Below are positions 18,545 to 27,262 of a stretch of DNA of 64,000 nt, one piece after another. The DNA lies in contig JBBSPV010000001.1 in the NCBI GenBank assembly GCA_038258425.1, forward strand, positions 1 through 64,000. Reading direction: 5' to 3'. Positions within the stretch are counted from its first letter, which is position 1. Each line of letters begins with the position of its first letter. Below the pieces are notes generated by a model. It saw nothing but the letters and a program-made list of their open reading frames with translations. It had not been told where the DNA came from and ran no database searches. Position numbers and translations under genes: made by a program. Origin of the DNA: DATLGB01 sp038258425 (GTDB lineage Bacteria > Actinomycetota > Thermoleophilia > Solirubrobacterales > Solirubrobacteraceae).

Positions 18545-19555
18545 CTATGCGGCGAAGGCCGGGATGACGTCGGCGCCGTAGCCGTCGAGCGTCGCTTCCT
18601 GCGCGTCGTGCATGAGGTAGAGGTTGAACTGCGTGGCGCCGAGCGACTCCAGCTCGCGCAGCTTGGCGACGTGGTCCGCGGCCGTCCCCAGCACGCAGAA
18701 GCGGTCGACGATCTCGTCCGGCACGAACTCGGTGTCCGGGTTGCCCGCGCGCCCGTGGTGGCTGTAGTCGTAGCCCTCGCGGGCGCGGATGTAGTCGGTC
18801 AGCGCGCTGGGGATCCCGGCGTCGCCACCGCCGTCCTCGCCGTAGCGGCGGACAAGGTCGGCGACGTGATTGCCGACCATGCCGCCGAACCAGCGGCACT
18901 GCTCGCGCGCGTGGCCGAGGTCGCCGCCGAGATAGGCGGGCGCGGCGACGCAGACGGCGAGCGAGTCGGGGTCGCGGCCGGCCTCCTCGGCGGCGGCGCG
19001 GACCCGCCCCAGGGTCCACTCGAGGATGACCGGGTCGGCGAGCTGGAGGATGAAGCCGTCGGCCTCGCGGCCGACCAGCGCGAGCGCCTTGGGCCCGTAG
19101 CCGGCCATCCAGACGTCGAGCTTGCCGTCGACCACCCATGGGATCCGGACCTCTCCCGCCGGCGTCTCGATCGCGCGGCCCTCGGCGAGCTCCTTGATCA
19201 CGTGGATCGCCCGCTCGGTCTCGGCCAGCGTGGTCGGCTTGCGGCCCAGCACCCGCCGCGCGGAGTCGCCGCGGCCGATCCCGCAGATCGTCCGGTTGCC
19301 GAAGCCCTCGTTCAGGGTCGCGAACAGCGACGCGGTCACGGTGGGATCACGCGTGGCTGGATTCGTCACGAACGGCCCCACCGTGATCCGCTCGGTCGCC
19401 GCGAGCATCTGCGCGTAGATGACGTAGGGCTCCTGCCAGAGGATGTGCGAGTCGAACGTCCACGCGTGGCTGAAGCCCAGCCGCTCCGCCCGCCGGGTCA
19501 GCTCGACCACCCGTCGCTGCGGCGGGTCGGTCTGGAGCGTCACGCCGAAGTCCAT
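18545..19555 (-). CDS. LLM class flavin-dependent oxidoreductase in the dihydropyrimidinase operon
   Basis: A 336-aa luciferase-like (beta/alpha)8 oxidoreductase using FMN or F420. Visible: MDFGVTLQTDPPQ start, AERLGFSHAWTFDSHILWQEP, GPFVTNPATRDPTVTASL, ICGIGRGDSARR and DVWMAGYGPKALALVGREADGFIL. It is the last gene of a five-gene operon, its ATG 2 nt past the permease stop. The setting suggests an oxidation or reduction step on a pyrimidine or hydantoin-type ring; RutA, a pyrimidine-ring monooxygenase, belongs to the same superfamily. That role is inferred from context only. Confidence 0.85.
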   Translation of the reverse strand: MDFGVTLQTDPPQRRVVELTRRAERLGFSHAWTFDSHILWQEPYVIYAQMLAATERITVGPFVTNPATRDPTVTASLFATLNEGFGNRTICGIGRGDSARRVLGRKPTTLAETERAIHVIKELAEGRAIETPAGEVRIPWVVDGKLDVWMAGYGPKALALVGREADGFILQLADPVILEWTLGRVRAAAEEAGRDPDSLAVCVAAPAYLGGDLGHAREQCRWFGGMVGNHVADLVRRYGEDGGGDAGIPSALTDYIRAREGYDYSHHGRAGNPDTEFVPDEIVDRFCVLGTAADHVAKLRELESLGATQFNLYLMHDAQEATLDGYGADVIPAFAA

Positions 19556-19557
19556 GG

Positions 19558-21015
19558 TCAGTTCGCCGCCGAGGCCGGTTCGGGCGCGCCGAGTCGCGCA
19601 GCGGACAGGCCGACGTAGGAGATCGCCGACAGGCCGAACGCGACGAACACGCCGTAGCGGTAGAGCTGGTCGAGGAAGTTCGGGTCGGCCACGACGCCGC
19701 CCTTGGTCGTCGCCGCGTGAATGAACCCGGGTAGGACCGGGATCACGCCGATCGCCACCGCGACGAGCGCGCGCCAGTTGAAGCCGCCCGAGAACCAGTA
19801 GCGGCCGCCCGGTCCGGGGCGGTAGAGCTCCTCGAGCTCGAGCCGCGTGCGCCGGAGGAGCCAGTAGTCGAACACCATCACCGCCAAGAACGACGCGAGC
19901 AGGCTGCCGTAGCCGACCAGCCACGTGAAGATGTAGGCGCCGACGTCCTCGTAGAGCTTCCACGGGAACGAGATGATCCCGATCACGGCGGTGATCATCC
20001 CGCCGGCGCGGAACGAGATCTGCCGCGGCGAGAGGTTGGAGAAGTCGTTCGACGGCGAGACGACGTTCGCCGCCATGTTCGTCGAGATCTGCGCGATCAC
20101 GACGATGATCATCGCGAGCACGAGCAGCACCGGGAGGCCGCCCAGCAGCCGCGCGACGAGCGCCACCGGATCCCAGATCGGCTTGCCGAACTCGACGATC
20201 GTGGCCGCCGTCACCGCGATGCCGATGAACGAGAAGCCGGTCATGGCGAGCGGCATGGCGATGCTCTGCCCGATGAGCTGCGAGCGCTGGTCCTTCGCGT
20301 AGCGCGTGAAGTCAGGGATGTTCATCGAGAGCGTGATCCAGTAGCCGACGTTCGCCGCCAGGCCGGGGCCGAACAGCGCCCAGAAGCTCTGGTTGTCGCT
20401 GATCAGCTGCGAGGAGGCGGAGAAGACGTTGCCCGCGGCGCCGAAGCCCCAGATCAGCAGGCCCACGCTGCCGCCGATCAGCAGCGGCGCCGCGTAGCTC
20501 TCGAGGAGGCGGATGCCCTCGATCCCGCGCAGGATGATCACCACCTGGACGAGCCAGAAGACGCCGAACGCGACCGCCTTGTGGGCGCCGAAGTCCGCCC
20601 AGCCCGACGTCAGCGTCGTCAGCAGCGTGTCGAGCGCGAGCGCGCCGATCCAGGTCTGGATCCCGAACCAGCCACAGGCGACGAGCGCGCGCGCCATCGC
20701 CGCCACGTTGGCGCCGCGGATGCCGAAGCTCGAGCGCACGAGGACCGGGAACGGGATCCCGTACTTCGCCCCCGGATGCGAGTTGAGCAGGATCGGGATG
20801 AGCACGAGGAAGTTGCCGAGCGAGACGGTGAGCAGCCCTTGCCACCAGGCCATCCCCGAAGCGATCAGCCCGGAGGCGAGCGTGTACGTCGTGATCACGA
20901 CCGACAGGCCGATCCAGAGCGCCGCGAGGTTGTATGTCCCCCAGGTGCGGCGCTCGCGCGAGGTCGGCGCAAGGTCGGCGTTGCTGAGGTGCGAATCGGC
21001 GATGGCGGTGCTCAT
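19558..21015 (-). CDS. NCS1 family nucleobase/hydantoin/allantoin permease
   Basis: A 485-aa integral membrane transporter with about 12 hydrophobic segments. Family hallmarks: TSRERRTWGTYNLAALWIGLSVVI near the N-terminus, GIPFPVLVRSSFGIRGANV after TM2, LSMNIPDFTRYAKDQRSQLIGQSI and TNMAANVVSPSNDFSNL later. NCS1 proteins symport uracil, cytosine, purines, hydantoins or allantoin with Na+ or H+. ATG at 21015 overlaps the stop of the amidohydrolase gene (ATGA), so it is translationally coupled to the catabolic enzymes; it most likely imports their substrate. Confidence 0.93.
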   Translation of the reverse strand: MSTAIADSHLSNADLAPTSRERRTWGTYNLAALWIGLSVVITTYTLASGLIASGMAWWQGLLTVSLGNFLVLIPILLNSHPGAKYGIPFPVLVRSSFGIRGANVAAMARALVACGWFGIQTWIGALALDTLLTTLTSGWADFGAHKAVAFGVFWLVQVVIILRGIEGIRLLESYAAPLLIGGSVGLLIWGFGAAGNVFSASSQLISDNQSFWALFGPGLAANVGYWITLSMNIPDFTRYAKDQRSQLIGQSIAMPLAMTGFSFIGIAVTAATIVEFGKPIWDPVALVARLLGGLPVLLVLAMIIVVIAQISTNMAANVVSPSNDFSNLSPRQISFRAGGMITAVIGIISFPWKLYEDVGAYIFTWLVGYGSLLASFLAVMVFDYWLLRRTRLELEELYRPGPGGRYWFSGGFNWRALVAVAIGVIPVLPGFIHAATTKGGVVADPNFLDQLYRYGVFVAFGLSAISYVGLSAARLGAPEPASAAN

Positions 21016-22250
21016 GCGTCCTCCTCCGCCCACGCGAGCGTGCGCCGGGCGAGCTCGTATAGCGCGCGGACCGAGAGCTCGAGGTCCGCGTCGGGCGTGT
21101 CCTCATCCTTCGTATGGCTCACGCCGCCCAGGCTCTTGACGAAGAGCATCACGGTGGGCATGACGCGGGCCATCTCCGCCGCGTCGTGCAGCGGGCCTGA
21201 CGGGAGCCGTTCACTCGTCCCGGCGACCTCCTGGATCGCCGCGTCCGCGAGGTCGATCAGGGCGTCGGAGAAGAGGATGGGCTCGATCTCCCAGAGCTGC
21301 TCCCACGCCACCGCGCAACCCTCCTCCTGAGCGATCCGCTCCGACGCCTCCTTCGCCGTCGAGAGCATGTCGGCGAGCACGTCGGCGTCGAGCGCGCGCT
21401 GGTCGAGCGAGACCTCGCAGGTGCCGTTGAACGCGGTGACGATCCCCGGCGTGACCGTGACGATGCCGGTCGTGGCGCGGACGTCGTCGCGCGCCGCCGC
21501 GTCGTCGCGCCAGGCCATCGAGCTGCGGGCGGCCGCCAGGAAGGCGTCCTTGCGCATGTGCATCGGGCTCGCTCCCGCGTGCGCGTGTGCGCCCGTGAAG
21601 ACGACCTTGTGGCGCTGCACGCCGAACGTGCCGAGGACCGCGCCGAGCGGCTTGTCGAGCTGCTCGAGGACCGGGCCCTGCTCGATGTGCAGCTCGAGGT
21701 ACGCGAGCGCCCCCTCCAGCGCGGCGCCGGCGTCCTTCATCGAGTCGAGCTCGACGTCGTGGCCGGCGAGCGCGTCGGGCAGCGTGGCCCCGTCGCGGTC
21801 GGTGAGCCCGCGCACGGCGTCGGGATCGAGCGTGCCGGCGGCGGCGCTCGAGCCGAGCAGGCTGCGGCCGAAGCGCGCGCCCTCCTCATCGGCCCAGTCG
21901 ACGAGCTTGAGCGTGAGCGGGCGCTCCTCGGGCGCGAGCGCGCGGAGCACCTCGAGCCCCGCGAGGACGTTCAGGGTGCCGTCGAGCCAGCCGCCGTTCG
22001 GCACCGAGTCCAGGTGGCCGCCGATGATCACGAAGCGCTCGTCCGCTCCGGGCGCGGTCGCCCACGTGTTGCCGGCCGCATCGCGCTCGACGCTCACGCC
22101 GTCGATCCCCGCGAGCTGCTCCGCGAGCCAGTCGCGCGCGGTGATCCAGGTGTCGGTCCAGGCGACGCGCTGGGCGCCGTCGTCGTCCTCGGTCAGCTTC
22201 CGGATCTCCTTCAGGCCCGCGACCGCGCGGGCGGCGTCCACCTCGGGCAT
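21012..22250 (-). CDS. M20 family Zn-dependent N-carbamoyl amidohydrolase (beta-ureidopropionase/allantoate amidohydrolase type)
   Basis: A 412-aa binuclear-metal amidohydrolase. Metal ligands lie in GGHLDSVPNGGWLDG (His, Asp), WADEEGARFG (Glu) and ELHIEQGPVLE (His), with a final SLGGVSHTKDEDTPDADL (His). This is the signature of N-carbamoyl-L-amino-acid, N-carbamoyl-beta-alanine and allantoate amidohydrolases. Next to dihydropyrimidinase and a class III aminotransferase, hydrolysis of N-carbamoyl-beta-alanine to beta-alanine, CO2 and NH3 is the most coherent role. The start overlaps the dihydropyrimidinase stop by one base (TGATG). Confidence 0.9.
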   Translation of the reverse strand: MPEVDAARAVAGLKEIRKLTEDDDGAQRVAWTDTWITARDWLAEQLAGIDGVSVERDAAGNTWATAPGADERFVIIGGHLDSVPNGGWLDGTLNVLAGLEVLRALAPEERPLTLKLVDWADEEGARFGRSLLGSSAAAGTLDPDAVRGLTDRDGATLPDALAGHDVELDSMKDAGAALEGALAYLELHIEQGPVLEQLDKPLGAVLGTFGVQRHKVVFTGAHAHAGASPMHMRKDAFLAAARSSMAWRDDAAARDDVRATTGIVTVTPGIVTAFNGTCEVSLDQRALDADVLADMLSTAKEASERIAQEEGCAVAWEQLWEIEPILFSDALIDLADAAIQEVAGTSERLPSGPLHDAAEMARVMPTVMLFVKSLGGVSHTKDEDTPDADLELSVRALYELARRTLAWAEEDA

Positions 22251-23653
22251 CAGCGGATCGCCGGGCCGGGCGCGGGCTGGGCGAAGGCGCGGTGCACGAA
22301 GCGCCCGGTCCCCGGCTCGGACAGCACCTCGCCGTCGGCGTAGGCGAGCGTCCCGCGCAGGTGGACCTGGCCCGGGCCGCCGGTGAACGTCATCCCCTCG
22401 TAGGGGGTGTAGTCGACGTTGCCGTGGCGGTTGGCCTGCGTCGCCGTGATCGTCATGTCCGGATCCCAGATCACGAGGTCGGCGTCGGCGCCCGGCGCGA
22501 TCACCCCCTTCCTGCCGGCCATGCCGTGCACCTTGGCCTGGTTCGTGGCGAGCACGGCGACCATCAGGTTCTCCGTCACGCGCCCCTCGCGAACGCCGTG
22601 CGTCCACAGCACCTGCGCGCGCTCCTCGAGCCCCGGCGCGCCGTTCGGGATGAGCGTGAAGTCGTCCTTGCCGAGCTCCTTCTGCTCGCGGTAGTTGAAC
22701 GAGCAGTGGTCGGAGCCGAAGATGTGCAGGTCCTGGCGCTGGAGGCCGTTCCACAGCGCCGGCTGGTTGGACGCGTCGCGCAGGGGCGGCGAGAGGACGT
22801 ACTTCGCGCCCTCGAAGCCGGGCAGCGCGAGCTGCTCGTCGGAGAAGACGAGGTACTGCGGACAGGTCTCGGCGTAGACACACTGGCCGCGGGCGTGGGC
22901 GCGCCTGACCTCCTCCAGCGAGGCGGCGCACGAGACGTGGACGACGAGCAGCGGGCAGCCCGCGACCTCGGCGAGCCGGATCGCGCGGTTGGTCGCCTCG
23001 GCCTCGACCGCCTCTGGCCGGGTGAGCCCATGCCACTTCGGCGAGACGTCGCCGCGCGCCAGCGCCTGCTCCTGGAGCTTGACGATCGCGTCGCCGTTCT
23101 CGGCGTGCACGAGCACGAGCAGCCCGGAATCGCGCGCGATCTGCATCGCCTCGAACAGGTCGTCGTCCTCCGTGTAGAGCGGCGTGCCCTTGTAGGCCAT
23201 GAAGATCTTCACGGTCGCCACGCCCTGCGCGGGCAGCGACGGCAGCTCGCGCTTGACGTCCTCGGTCAGGTTCGTGATCGCGACGTGCAGGCCGTAGTCC
23301 ATCCGCGCGGCCTCCGCCTTGCCCTGCCACTCCTCGACGGCCTGGGTCAGCGTCCCGTCCACGTTCTGGAGCGAGAAGTCGACGATCGTCGTCGTCCCGC
23401 CCGCGAGCGCGGCCGCGGTGCCGGTGTTCCAGTCGTCGGCGGTCATCGTGCCGCCGAAGGGCATGTCGAGGTGGGTGTGGCCGTCGATGAAGCCCGGCAT
23501 GACCCGCGCGCCGGAGACGTCGATCAGCTCGGCGCCGTCGCGCGGCAGGTCGAGCCCGACCGCCTCGATCGTCTCGCCCGCCACCGCGACGTCGGCCCGG
23601 AACGACCCCTCGGCGGTCACCACGGTGCCGCCGGCGAACAACTTGTCGCCCAT
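22250..23653 (-). CDS. hydA: dihydropyrimidinase / D-hydantoinase
   Basis: A 467-aa cyclic amidohydrolase. The binuclear Zn site is complete: GFIDGHTHLDMPFGG (HxH), the carbamylated Lys in ATVKIFMAYKG, VHAENGD (His), VVHVSCA (His) and IFGSDHCSFN (Asp). These are characteristic of dihydropyrimidinases, which open the 5,6-dihydrouracil or hydantoin ring to the N-carbamoyl acid. Gene order aminotransferase-hydantoinase-amidohydrolase-permease supports reductive pyrimidine (or hydantoin) catabolism. Two nt separate it from the aminotransferase stop. Confidence 0.95.
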   Translation of the reverse strand: MGDKLFAGGTVVTAEGSFRADVAVAGETIEAVGLDLPRDGAELIDVSGARVMPGFIDGHTHLDMPFGGTMTADDWNTGTAAALAGGTTTIVDFSLQNVDGTLTQAVEEWQGKAEAARMDYGLHVAITNLTEDVKRELPSLPAQGVATVKIFMAYKGTPLYTEDDDLFEAMQIARDSGLLVLVHAENGDAIVKLQEQALARGDVSPKWHGLTRPEAVEAEATNRAIRLAEVAGCPLLVVHVSCAASLEEVRRAHARGQCVYAETCPQYLVFSDEQLALPGFEGAKYVLSPPLRDASNQPALWNGLQRQDLHIFGSDHCSFNYREQKELGKDDFTLIPNGAPGLEERAQVLWTHGVREGRVTENLMVAVLATNQAKVHGMAGRKGVIAPGADADLVIWDPDMTITATQANRHGNVDYTPYEGMTFTGGPGQVHLRGTLAYADGEVLSEPGTGRFVHRAFAQPAPGPAIR

Positions 23654-23655
23654 CG

Positions 23656-25068
23656 CTACACCTGCCTCGCTTCGCTCGTCACCGGCGACGCCGCGCGGTC
23701 GCCTCGCGCCTGGCTCGACTGCTCGGCGAACACCGCGCCGAGCGCGTCGACGATGTGGTCGGTGTCCGCGTCCGTCAGCGACAGCGGCGGCGCGAGCGCG
23801 ATCACGTTGTCCAGGCCGGCGGCGGTGTCGACGTTGCGGCCGACGAGCAGCCCGTGCGCCTGCGCCGCCTTGACGATCCCGCCGGACACCGCGTTCGCGG
23901 CCGGCGCCCGGGTCGCCTGGTCGGCCACCAGCTCGATGCCGATCAGCAGGCCGCGCCCGCGGACGTCGCCCACCAGCGGGTGGTCGTCGAGCGCGTCTCG
24001 CAGCCGGAGCAGGAGGTCGGCGCCGACCGTCGCCGAGCGTTCGAGCAGTCCCTCCTCCTCGATGATCGCGAGCGTCTCGAGCGCGACCGCGCAGCCGGCG
24101 GGATGGCCGCCGAACGTGTTGATGTGGCGCAGCCGCCCGTCGTCGGCCGGGTCGGCCGGGAAGGCGGCGAAGATCTCGTCGCTGACGACCGTCGCGGCGA
24201 GCGGGAAGTACGCGCCGGTGATGCCCTTGGCCATCGTCACGAGGTCCGGCCGCACCGCGGCCCGCTCGTGGCCGAACCACGTCCCTGTGCGCCCGAACCC
24301 GCAGATCACCTCGTCGCAGATCAGCAGCACGCCGTGGCGCTCGCACATCGCCTTCACCGCGGGGAGGTAGGAATCCGGCGGGATGAGGATCCCGCCGCCG
24401 GTGATGATCGGCTCCATGATCACCGCGGCCACGGTCTCGGGCAGCTCGAACTCGATCGTGCGCTCCAGGTCGGCCGCGCAGCGCTCGCCGTAGGCCGCGA
24501 GGTCGTCCTGCGCGATCCCGTCGCGGTAGGGGTCCGGCGGCGGCACGTGGAGGAAGCCGGGCGCCAGCGGCTCGTAGCCCGTGCGGCGCATCGCCTGCCC
24601 GGTGGCCGACAGCGCGCCCAGCGTCGAGCCGTGATAGCCGCGGTAGCGCGCGATGATCTTGAAGCGGCCCGGCTCGCCGCGCAGCCCGTGGTACTGGCGC
24701 ACGAGCTTGAAGGCGAGCTCGTTGGCCTCCGAGCCGGAGTTGGCGTAGAACGTCGCGCGGCCACCGCCGAGCAGCTCGCTCAGCCGCTCGCCCAGCTCGA
24801 TCGCCGGCAGGTGCCCGCGGGTCAGCGGATGGAAGGCGAGCGTCTTGAGCTGCTCGGCCGCAGCCTCGGCCAGGCGCGCACGCCCGTAGCCGACGTTGAC
24901 GCACCACTGCCCGCTCAGGCCGTCGAGGTAGCGGTTGCCCTCGACGTCCGTCACCCACGCGCCGTCGCCCTCGGCGACGATCATCGGGCCCTTCCCCTCG
25001 GCGGGGCGCCCGCTCATCTGGTGCCACACCGTGCGGTCACGCACGGTCCAACCGGTGGTCTCGGTCAC
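23656..25068 (-). CDS. class III aminotransferase (beta-alanine/omega-amino acid:pyruvate type)
   Basis: A 470-aa PLP aminotransferase. Visible: WCVNVGYGRARLAEAAAEQL, FYANSGSEANELAFKL, the ICDEVICGFGRTGTWFG Asp-containing motif, PLP-lysine in DLVTMAKGITGAYFPLAATV and HINTFGGHPAGCAVALET. Position at the head of the dihydropyrimidinase operon suggests transamination of beta-alanine to malonate semialdehyde, which MmsA (29.5-31.0 kb) could convert to acetyl-CoA. GTG 25068 is chosen for its purine-rich ribosome binding site; GTG 25077 is also possible. Promoter lies in the 101-bp gap shared with divergent terC. Confidence 0.9.
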   Translation of the reverse strand: MTETTGWTVRDRTVWHQMSGRPAEGKGPMIVAEGDGAWVTDVEGNRYLDGLSGQWCVNVGYGRARLAEAAAEQLKTLAFHPLTRGHLPAIELGERLSELLGGGRATFYANSGSEANELAFKLVRQYHGLRGEPGRFKIIARYRGYHGSTLGALSATGQAMRRTGYEPLAPGFLHVPPPDPYRDGIAQDDLAAYGERCAADLERTIEFELPETVAAVIMEPIITGGGILIPPDSYLPAVKAMCERHGVLLICDEVICGFGRTGTWFGHERAAVRPDLVTMAKGITGAYFPLAATVVSDEIFAAFPADPADDGRLRHINTFGGHPAGCAVALETLAIIEEEGLLERSATVGADLLLRLRDALDDHPLVGDVRGRGLLIGIELVADQATRAPAANAVSGGIVKAAQAHGLLVGRNVDTAAGLDNVIALAPPLSLTDADTDHIVDALGAVFAEQSSQARGDRAASPVTSEARQV

Positions 25069-25144
25069 CCTCGCCACCCTTTCGCTCCGCCTCGCGCGTG
25101 TCAACGCCCGGTGTCAGTCTTCGTGCCTCGACCGCCCCTCGACA

Positions 25145-25159
25145 CTTACTCCTAGTAAG
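25145..25159. promoter_or_regulatory. inverted repeat between the catabolic operon and terC
   Basis: A perfect 6-bp inverted repeat CTTACT-CCT-AGTAAG lies 10 bp before the TerC ATG in the divergent intergenic region. It is unusually AT-rich for this DNA and overlaps a possible -10 (TAGTAA), so it could be an operator for either or both directions. No adjacent regulator gene identifies the binding protein. Confidence 0.35.
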
Positions 25160-25169
25160 CTCTCGACCA

Positions 25170-26108
25170 ATGGAGCACGGCATCCTTGTGTGGGGCGGTC
25201 TGGTCACCTGCGTCCTGATCGCCTTCGTCGCCGACTTCAGGTTCTTCGAGCCCAGGGACGGCTCGCGGGCGTCGTTCAGGCGGGCGGGGCTGTGGAGCGC
25301 GTTCTGGATCGGCGTCGCCCTCGTGTTCGCCGGCGTGGTCTTCGTCGCCGGCTCGGCCTCCGACGGCGAGGAGTTCCTCACCGGCTACCTGCTCGAGCGC
25401 TCGCTGTCGCTGGACAACGTGTTCGTCTTCGCGCTGATCTTCACGGCCATGGCGACGCCGGAGGAGCAGCGCCAGCGGGTGCTCGAGTTCGGCATCGTCG
25501 CGGCCCTCGTCCTGCGCTTCGTCTTCATCGTGCTCGGCGCGGAGCTCGTCAAGACCTTCGACTGGGTGCTAATCATCTTCGGCGCCTTCCTGCTCTACAC
25601 GGGCATCCAGATGGCCCGCCACCGCGACGAGGACGAGGAGGTCGACCCGGACAGGAACCTCGGCGTGCGGATCGTCAAGCGCTTCTTCCCCGTCGCCGAC
25701 GACTACCGGGAGGGCAAGCTCTTCGTCAAGGAGGACGGCAAGCGGCTGGCCACGCCGCTGTTCGCCGTGATGATGGCCGTGGCGACGGCCGACGTGATCT
25801 TCGCCGTCGACTCCATCCCGGCGATCTTCGGCATCACGACCGACACCTTCATCGTCTTCAGCGCCAACGCCTTCGCGCTGCTCGGCATGCGCGCGCTCTA
25901 CGCGCTGCTCGAGAACGCCGCCGACCGCTTCGTCTACCTCAAGGTCGGCCTGGCCCTGATCCTCGTCTTCATCGGCCTCAAGATGATCGTCGAGCCGCTG
26001 GTGCACCTCCCCGTCGCCCTGTCGCTCGGGGTCATCGTGCTCGTCCTGGCCGGCTCGATCTTCTTCTCCTGGCGCAAGACGTCGGGCCCGAAGCCCGCGC
26101 CGGCCTGA
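25170..26108 (+). CDS. TerC/Alx family integral membrane protein
   Basis: A 312-aa polytopic membrane protein with seven or more hydrophobic spans. Both TerC hallmarks are present: ERSLSLDNVFVFALIF and ATADVIFAVDSIPAIFGIT, where the intramembrane Asp residues sit. The family is implicated in Mn2+ export/metal homeostasis and in tellurite resistance or co-translational metalation of exported proteins. No other ter gene is nearby, so the metal-homeostasis role is preferred. ATG at 25170; no clear Shine-Dalgarno sequence, possibly a short-leader transcript. Confidence 0.92.
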   Translation: MEHGILVWGGLVTCVLIAFVADFRFFEPRDGSRASFRRAGLWSAFWIGVALVFAGVVFVAGSASDGEEFLTGYLLERSLSLDNVFVFALIFTAMATPEEQRQRVLEFGIVAALVLRFVFIVLGAELVKTFDWVLIIFGAFLLYTGIQMARHRDEDEEVDPDRNLGVRIVKRFFPVADDYREGKLFVKEDGKRLATPLFAVMMAVATADVIFAVDSIPAIFGITTDTFIVFSANAFALLGMRALYALLENAADRFVYLKVGLALILVFIGLKMIVEPLVHLPVALSLGVIVLVLAGSIFFSWRKTSGPKPAPA

Positions 26109-26117
26109 GCCGCCGGC

Positions 26118-26501
26118 TCACGCCTCCGCGTCGAGCTCGTCCAGCACCCCCTGGGCGACCTTGAGCGCGTGGTTGGCGGCCGGCACGCCGGCGTAGACCG
26201 CCGTGTGCATGAGCACCTCGGCGATCTCGGCGTCCGTCAGGCCGTTGTTGCGCGCGCCACGCACGTGCAACGCGAGCTCGCCGTCGCGGCCGAGGGCGCA
26301 GGTGACCGCGAGCGTGACGCAGGAGCGGGTGCGCCGGTCGAGGCCCTCGCGCGTCCACACCTCGCCCCACGCGTAGCGGGTGATGAAGGCCTGGAAGTCG
26401 GCCGTGAGCTCCGTCGCCGCGTCCGTGGCCCGATCGACGTGGGCGTCGCCGAGCACCTCCCGGCGCACCCGCATGCCGGCCTCGTACGTCTCGTCGCTCA
26501 T
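26118..26501 (-). CDS. pcaC: 4-carboxymuconolactone decarboxylase
   Basis: A 127-aa CMD-family enzyme, the third pca-pathway step in the cluster: gamma-carboxymuconolactone to 3-oxoadipate enol-lactone plus CO2. The start YEAGMRVRREVLGDAHVDRA and the body DFQAFITRYAWGEVWTREGLDRRTRSCVTL, with the final ALHVRGARNNGLTDAEIAEVLMHTAVYAGVPAANHA, are diagnostic of PcaC. ATG overlaps the pcaD stop (ATGA). In several actinobacteria pcaC is fused to pcaD as pcaL; here they are separate but coupled. Confidence 0.94.
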   Translation of the reverse strand: MSDETYEAGMRVRREVLGDAHVDRATDAATELTADFQAFITRYAWGEVWTREGLDRRTRSCVTLAVTCALGRDGELALHVRGARNNGLTDAEIAEVLMHTAVYAGVPAANHALKVAQGVLDELDAEA

Positions 26502-27262
26502 GGGGCCTCCAGGTGGTCGAGGATCAGGGCGCCGACGGCGTCGGCGCGCTCGATCGACGCGAGGTGCGCCGCGGGGTCCAGCCGCTCGAAGCGCGCGCCG
26601 GGGACGGCCGCGGCGATCGCGCGGCCGTGCTCGGCGGGGATGGAGCCGTCCTGCGCGGCGCCGATCACGAGCGTCGGCGCGCGGATGCGGCCGAGGCCGG
26701 CGCGCAGGTCCAAGGCGCCGATCGCCTCGCAGCAGCCCGCGTAGCCCTCCGGGTCGCTGCCGAGCAGCATCGCGCGCAGCCAGGCCTCGGTGTCCGGGTT
26801 GGCGTCCCGGTAGGGCCGGGTGAGCCAGCGGTCGAGCAGGGTGTCGGCGAGGCTCGCCACCGTCCCCGCCTCGCGCACGGTGGCGGCGCGCTCGGTCCAG
26901 TCCGAGGCCGGCGGCAGATGGGCACCCGTGCACAGCAGCACGAGCCGGTCGAGGCGCTCCGGGGCGTGGGCGCCGAGCCACTGCCCGACCATCCCGCCGA
27001 TCGAGAGCCCGCAGAACGACACGCGCTGCAGGCCGAGGGCGTCCAGGGTGTCGAGCACATCGCGGCCCAGGTCCTCGATCGCGTACGGCCCGGGCGGCAC
27101 CGGCGAGCGGCCGTGACCCCGGGTGTCGAGGCGGATCGTCCGCACCCGACCGCCGAGGGCCGGCAGTTGCGGCTCCCACATCTCCAGCGTCGTCCCGAGC
27201 GAGCCGCCGAGCAGGAGCGGCGGGGCGTCCTCGGGCCCGTCGGGGACGTGGTGCAGGATCAT
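26498..27262 (-). CDS. pcaD: 3-oxoadipate enol-lactonase
   Basis: A 254-aa alpha/beta hydrolase that opens beta-ketoadipate enol-lactone to beta-ketoadipate. LLLGGSLGTTLEMWEPQLPAL is the characteristic PcaD oxyanion region; the nucleophile elbow FCGLSIGGMVGQWLG and the segment LLCTGAHLPPASDWTERAATVREAG are equally typical. Acid Asp in VIGAAQDGSIP and catalytic His in DPAAHLASIE complete the triad. ATG overlaps the pcaB stop. Position between pcaB and pcaC supports the assignment. Confidence 0.95.
   Translation of the reverse strand: MILHHVPDGPEDAPPLLLGGSLGTTLEMWEPQLPALGGRVRTIRLDTRGHGRSPVPPGPYAIEDLGRDVLDTLDALGLQRVSFCGLSIGGMVGQWLGAHAPERLDRLVLLCTGAHLPPASDWTERAATVREAGTVASLADTLLDRWLTRPYRDANPDTEAWLRAMLLGSDPEGYAGCCEAIGALDLRAGLGRIRAPTLVIGAAQDGSIPAEHGRAIAAAVPGARFERLDPAAHLASIERADAVGALILDHLEAP

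Noticed and set aside
25170..26108. Manganese (yybP-ykoY) riboswitch before terC
   Set aside because: The 101-bp gap is too short and lacks the paired loop motifs of that RNA; only a 15-bp inverted repeat is seen.
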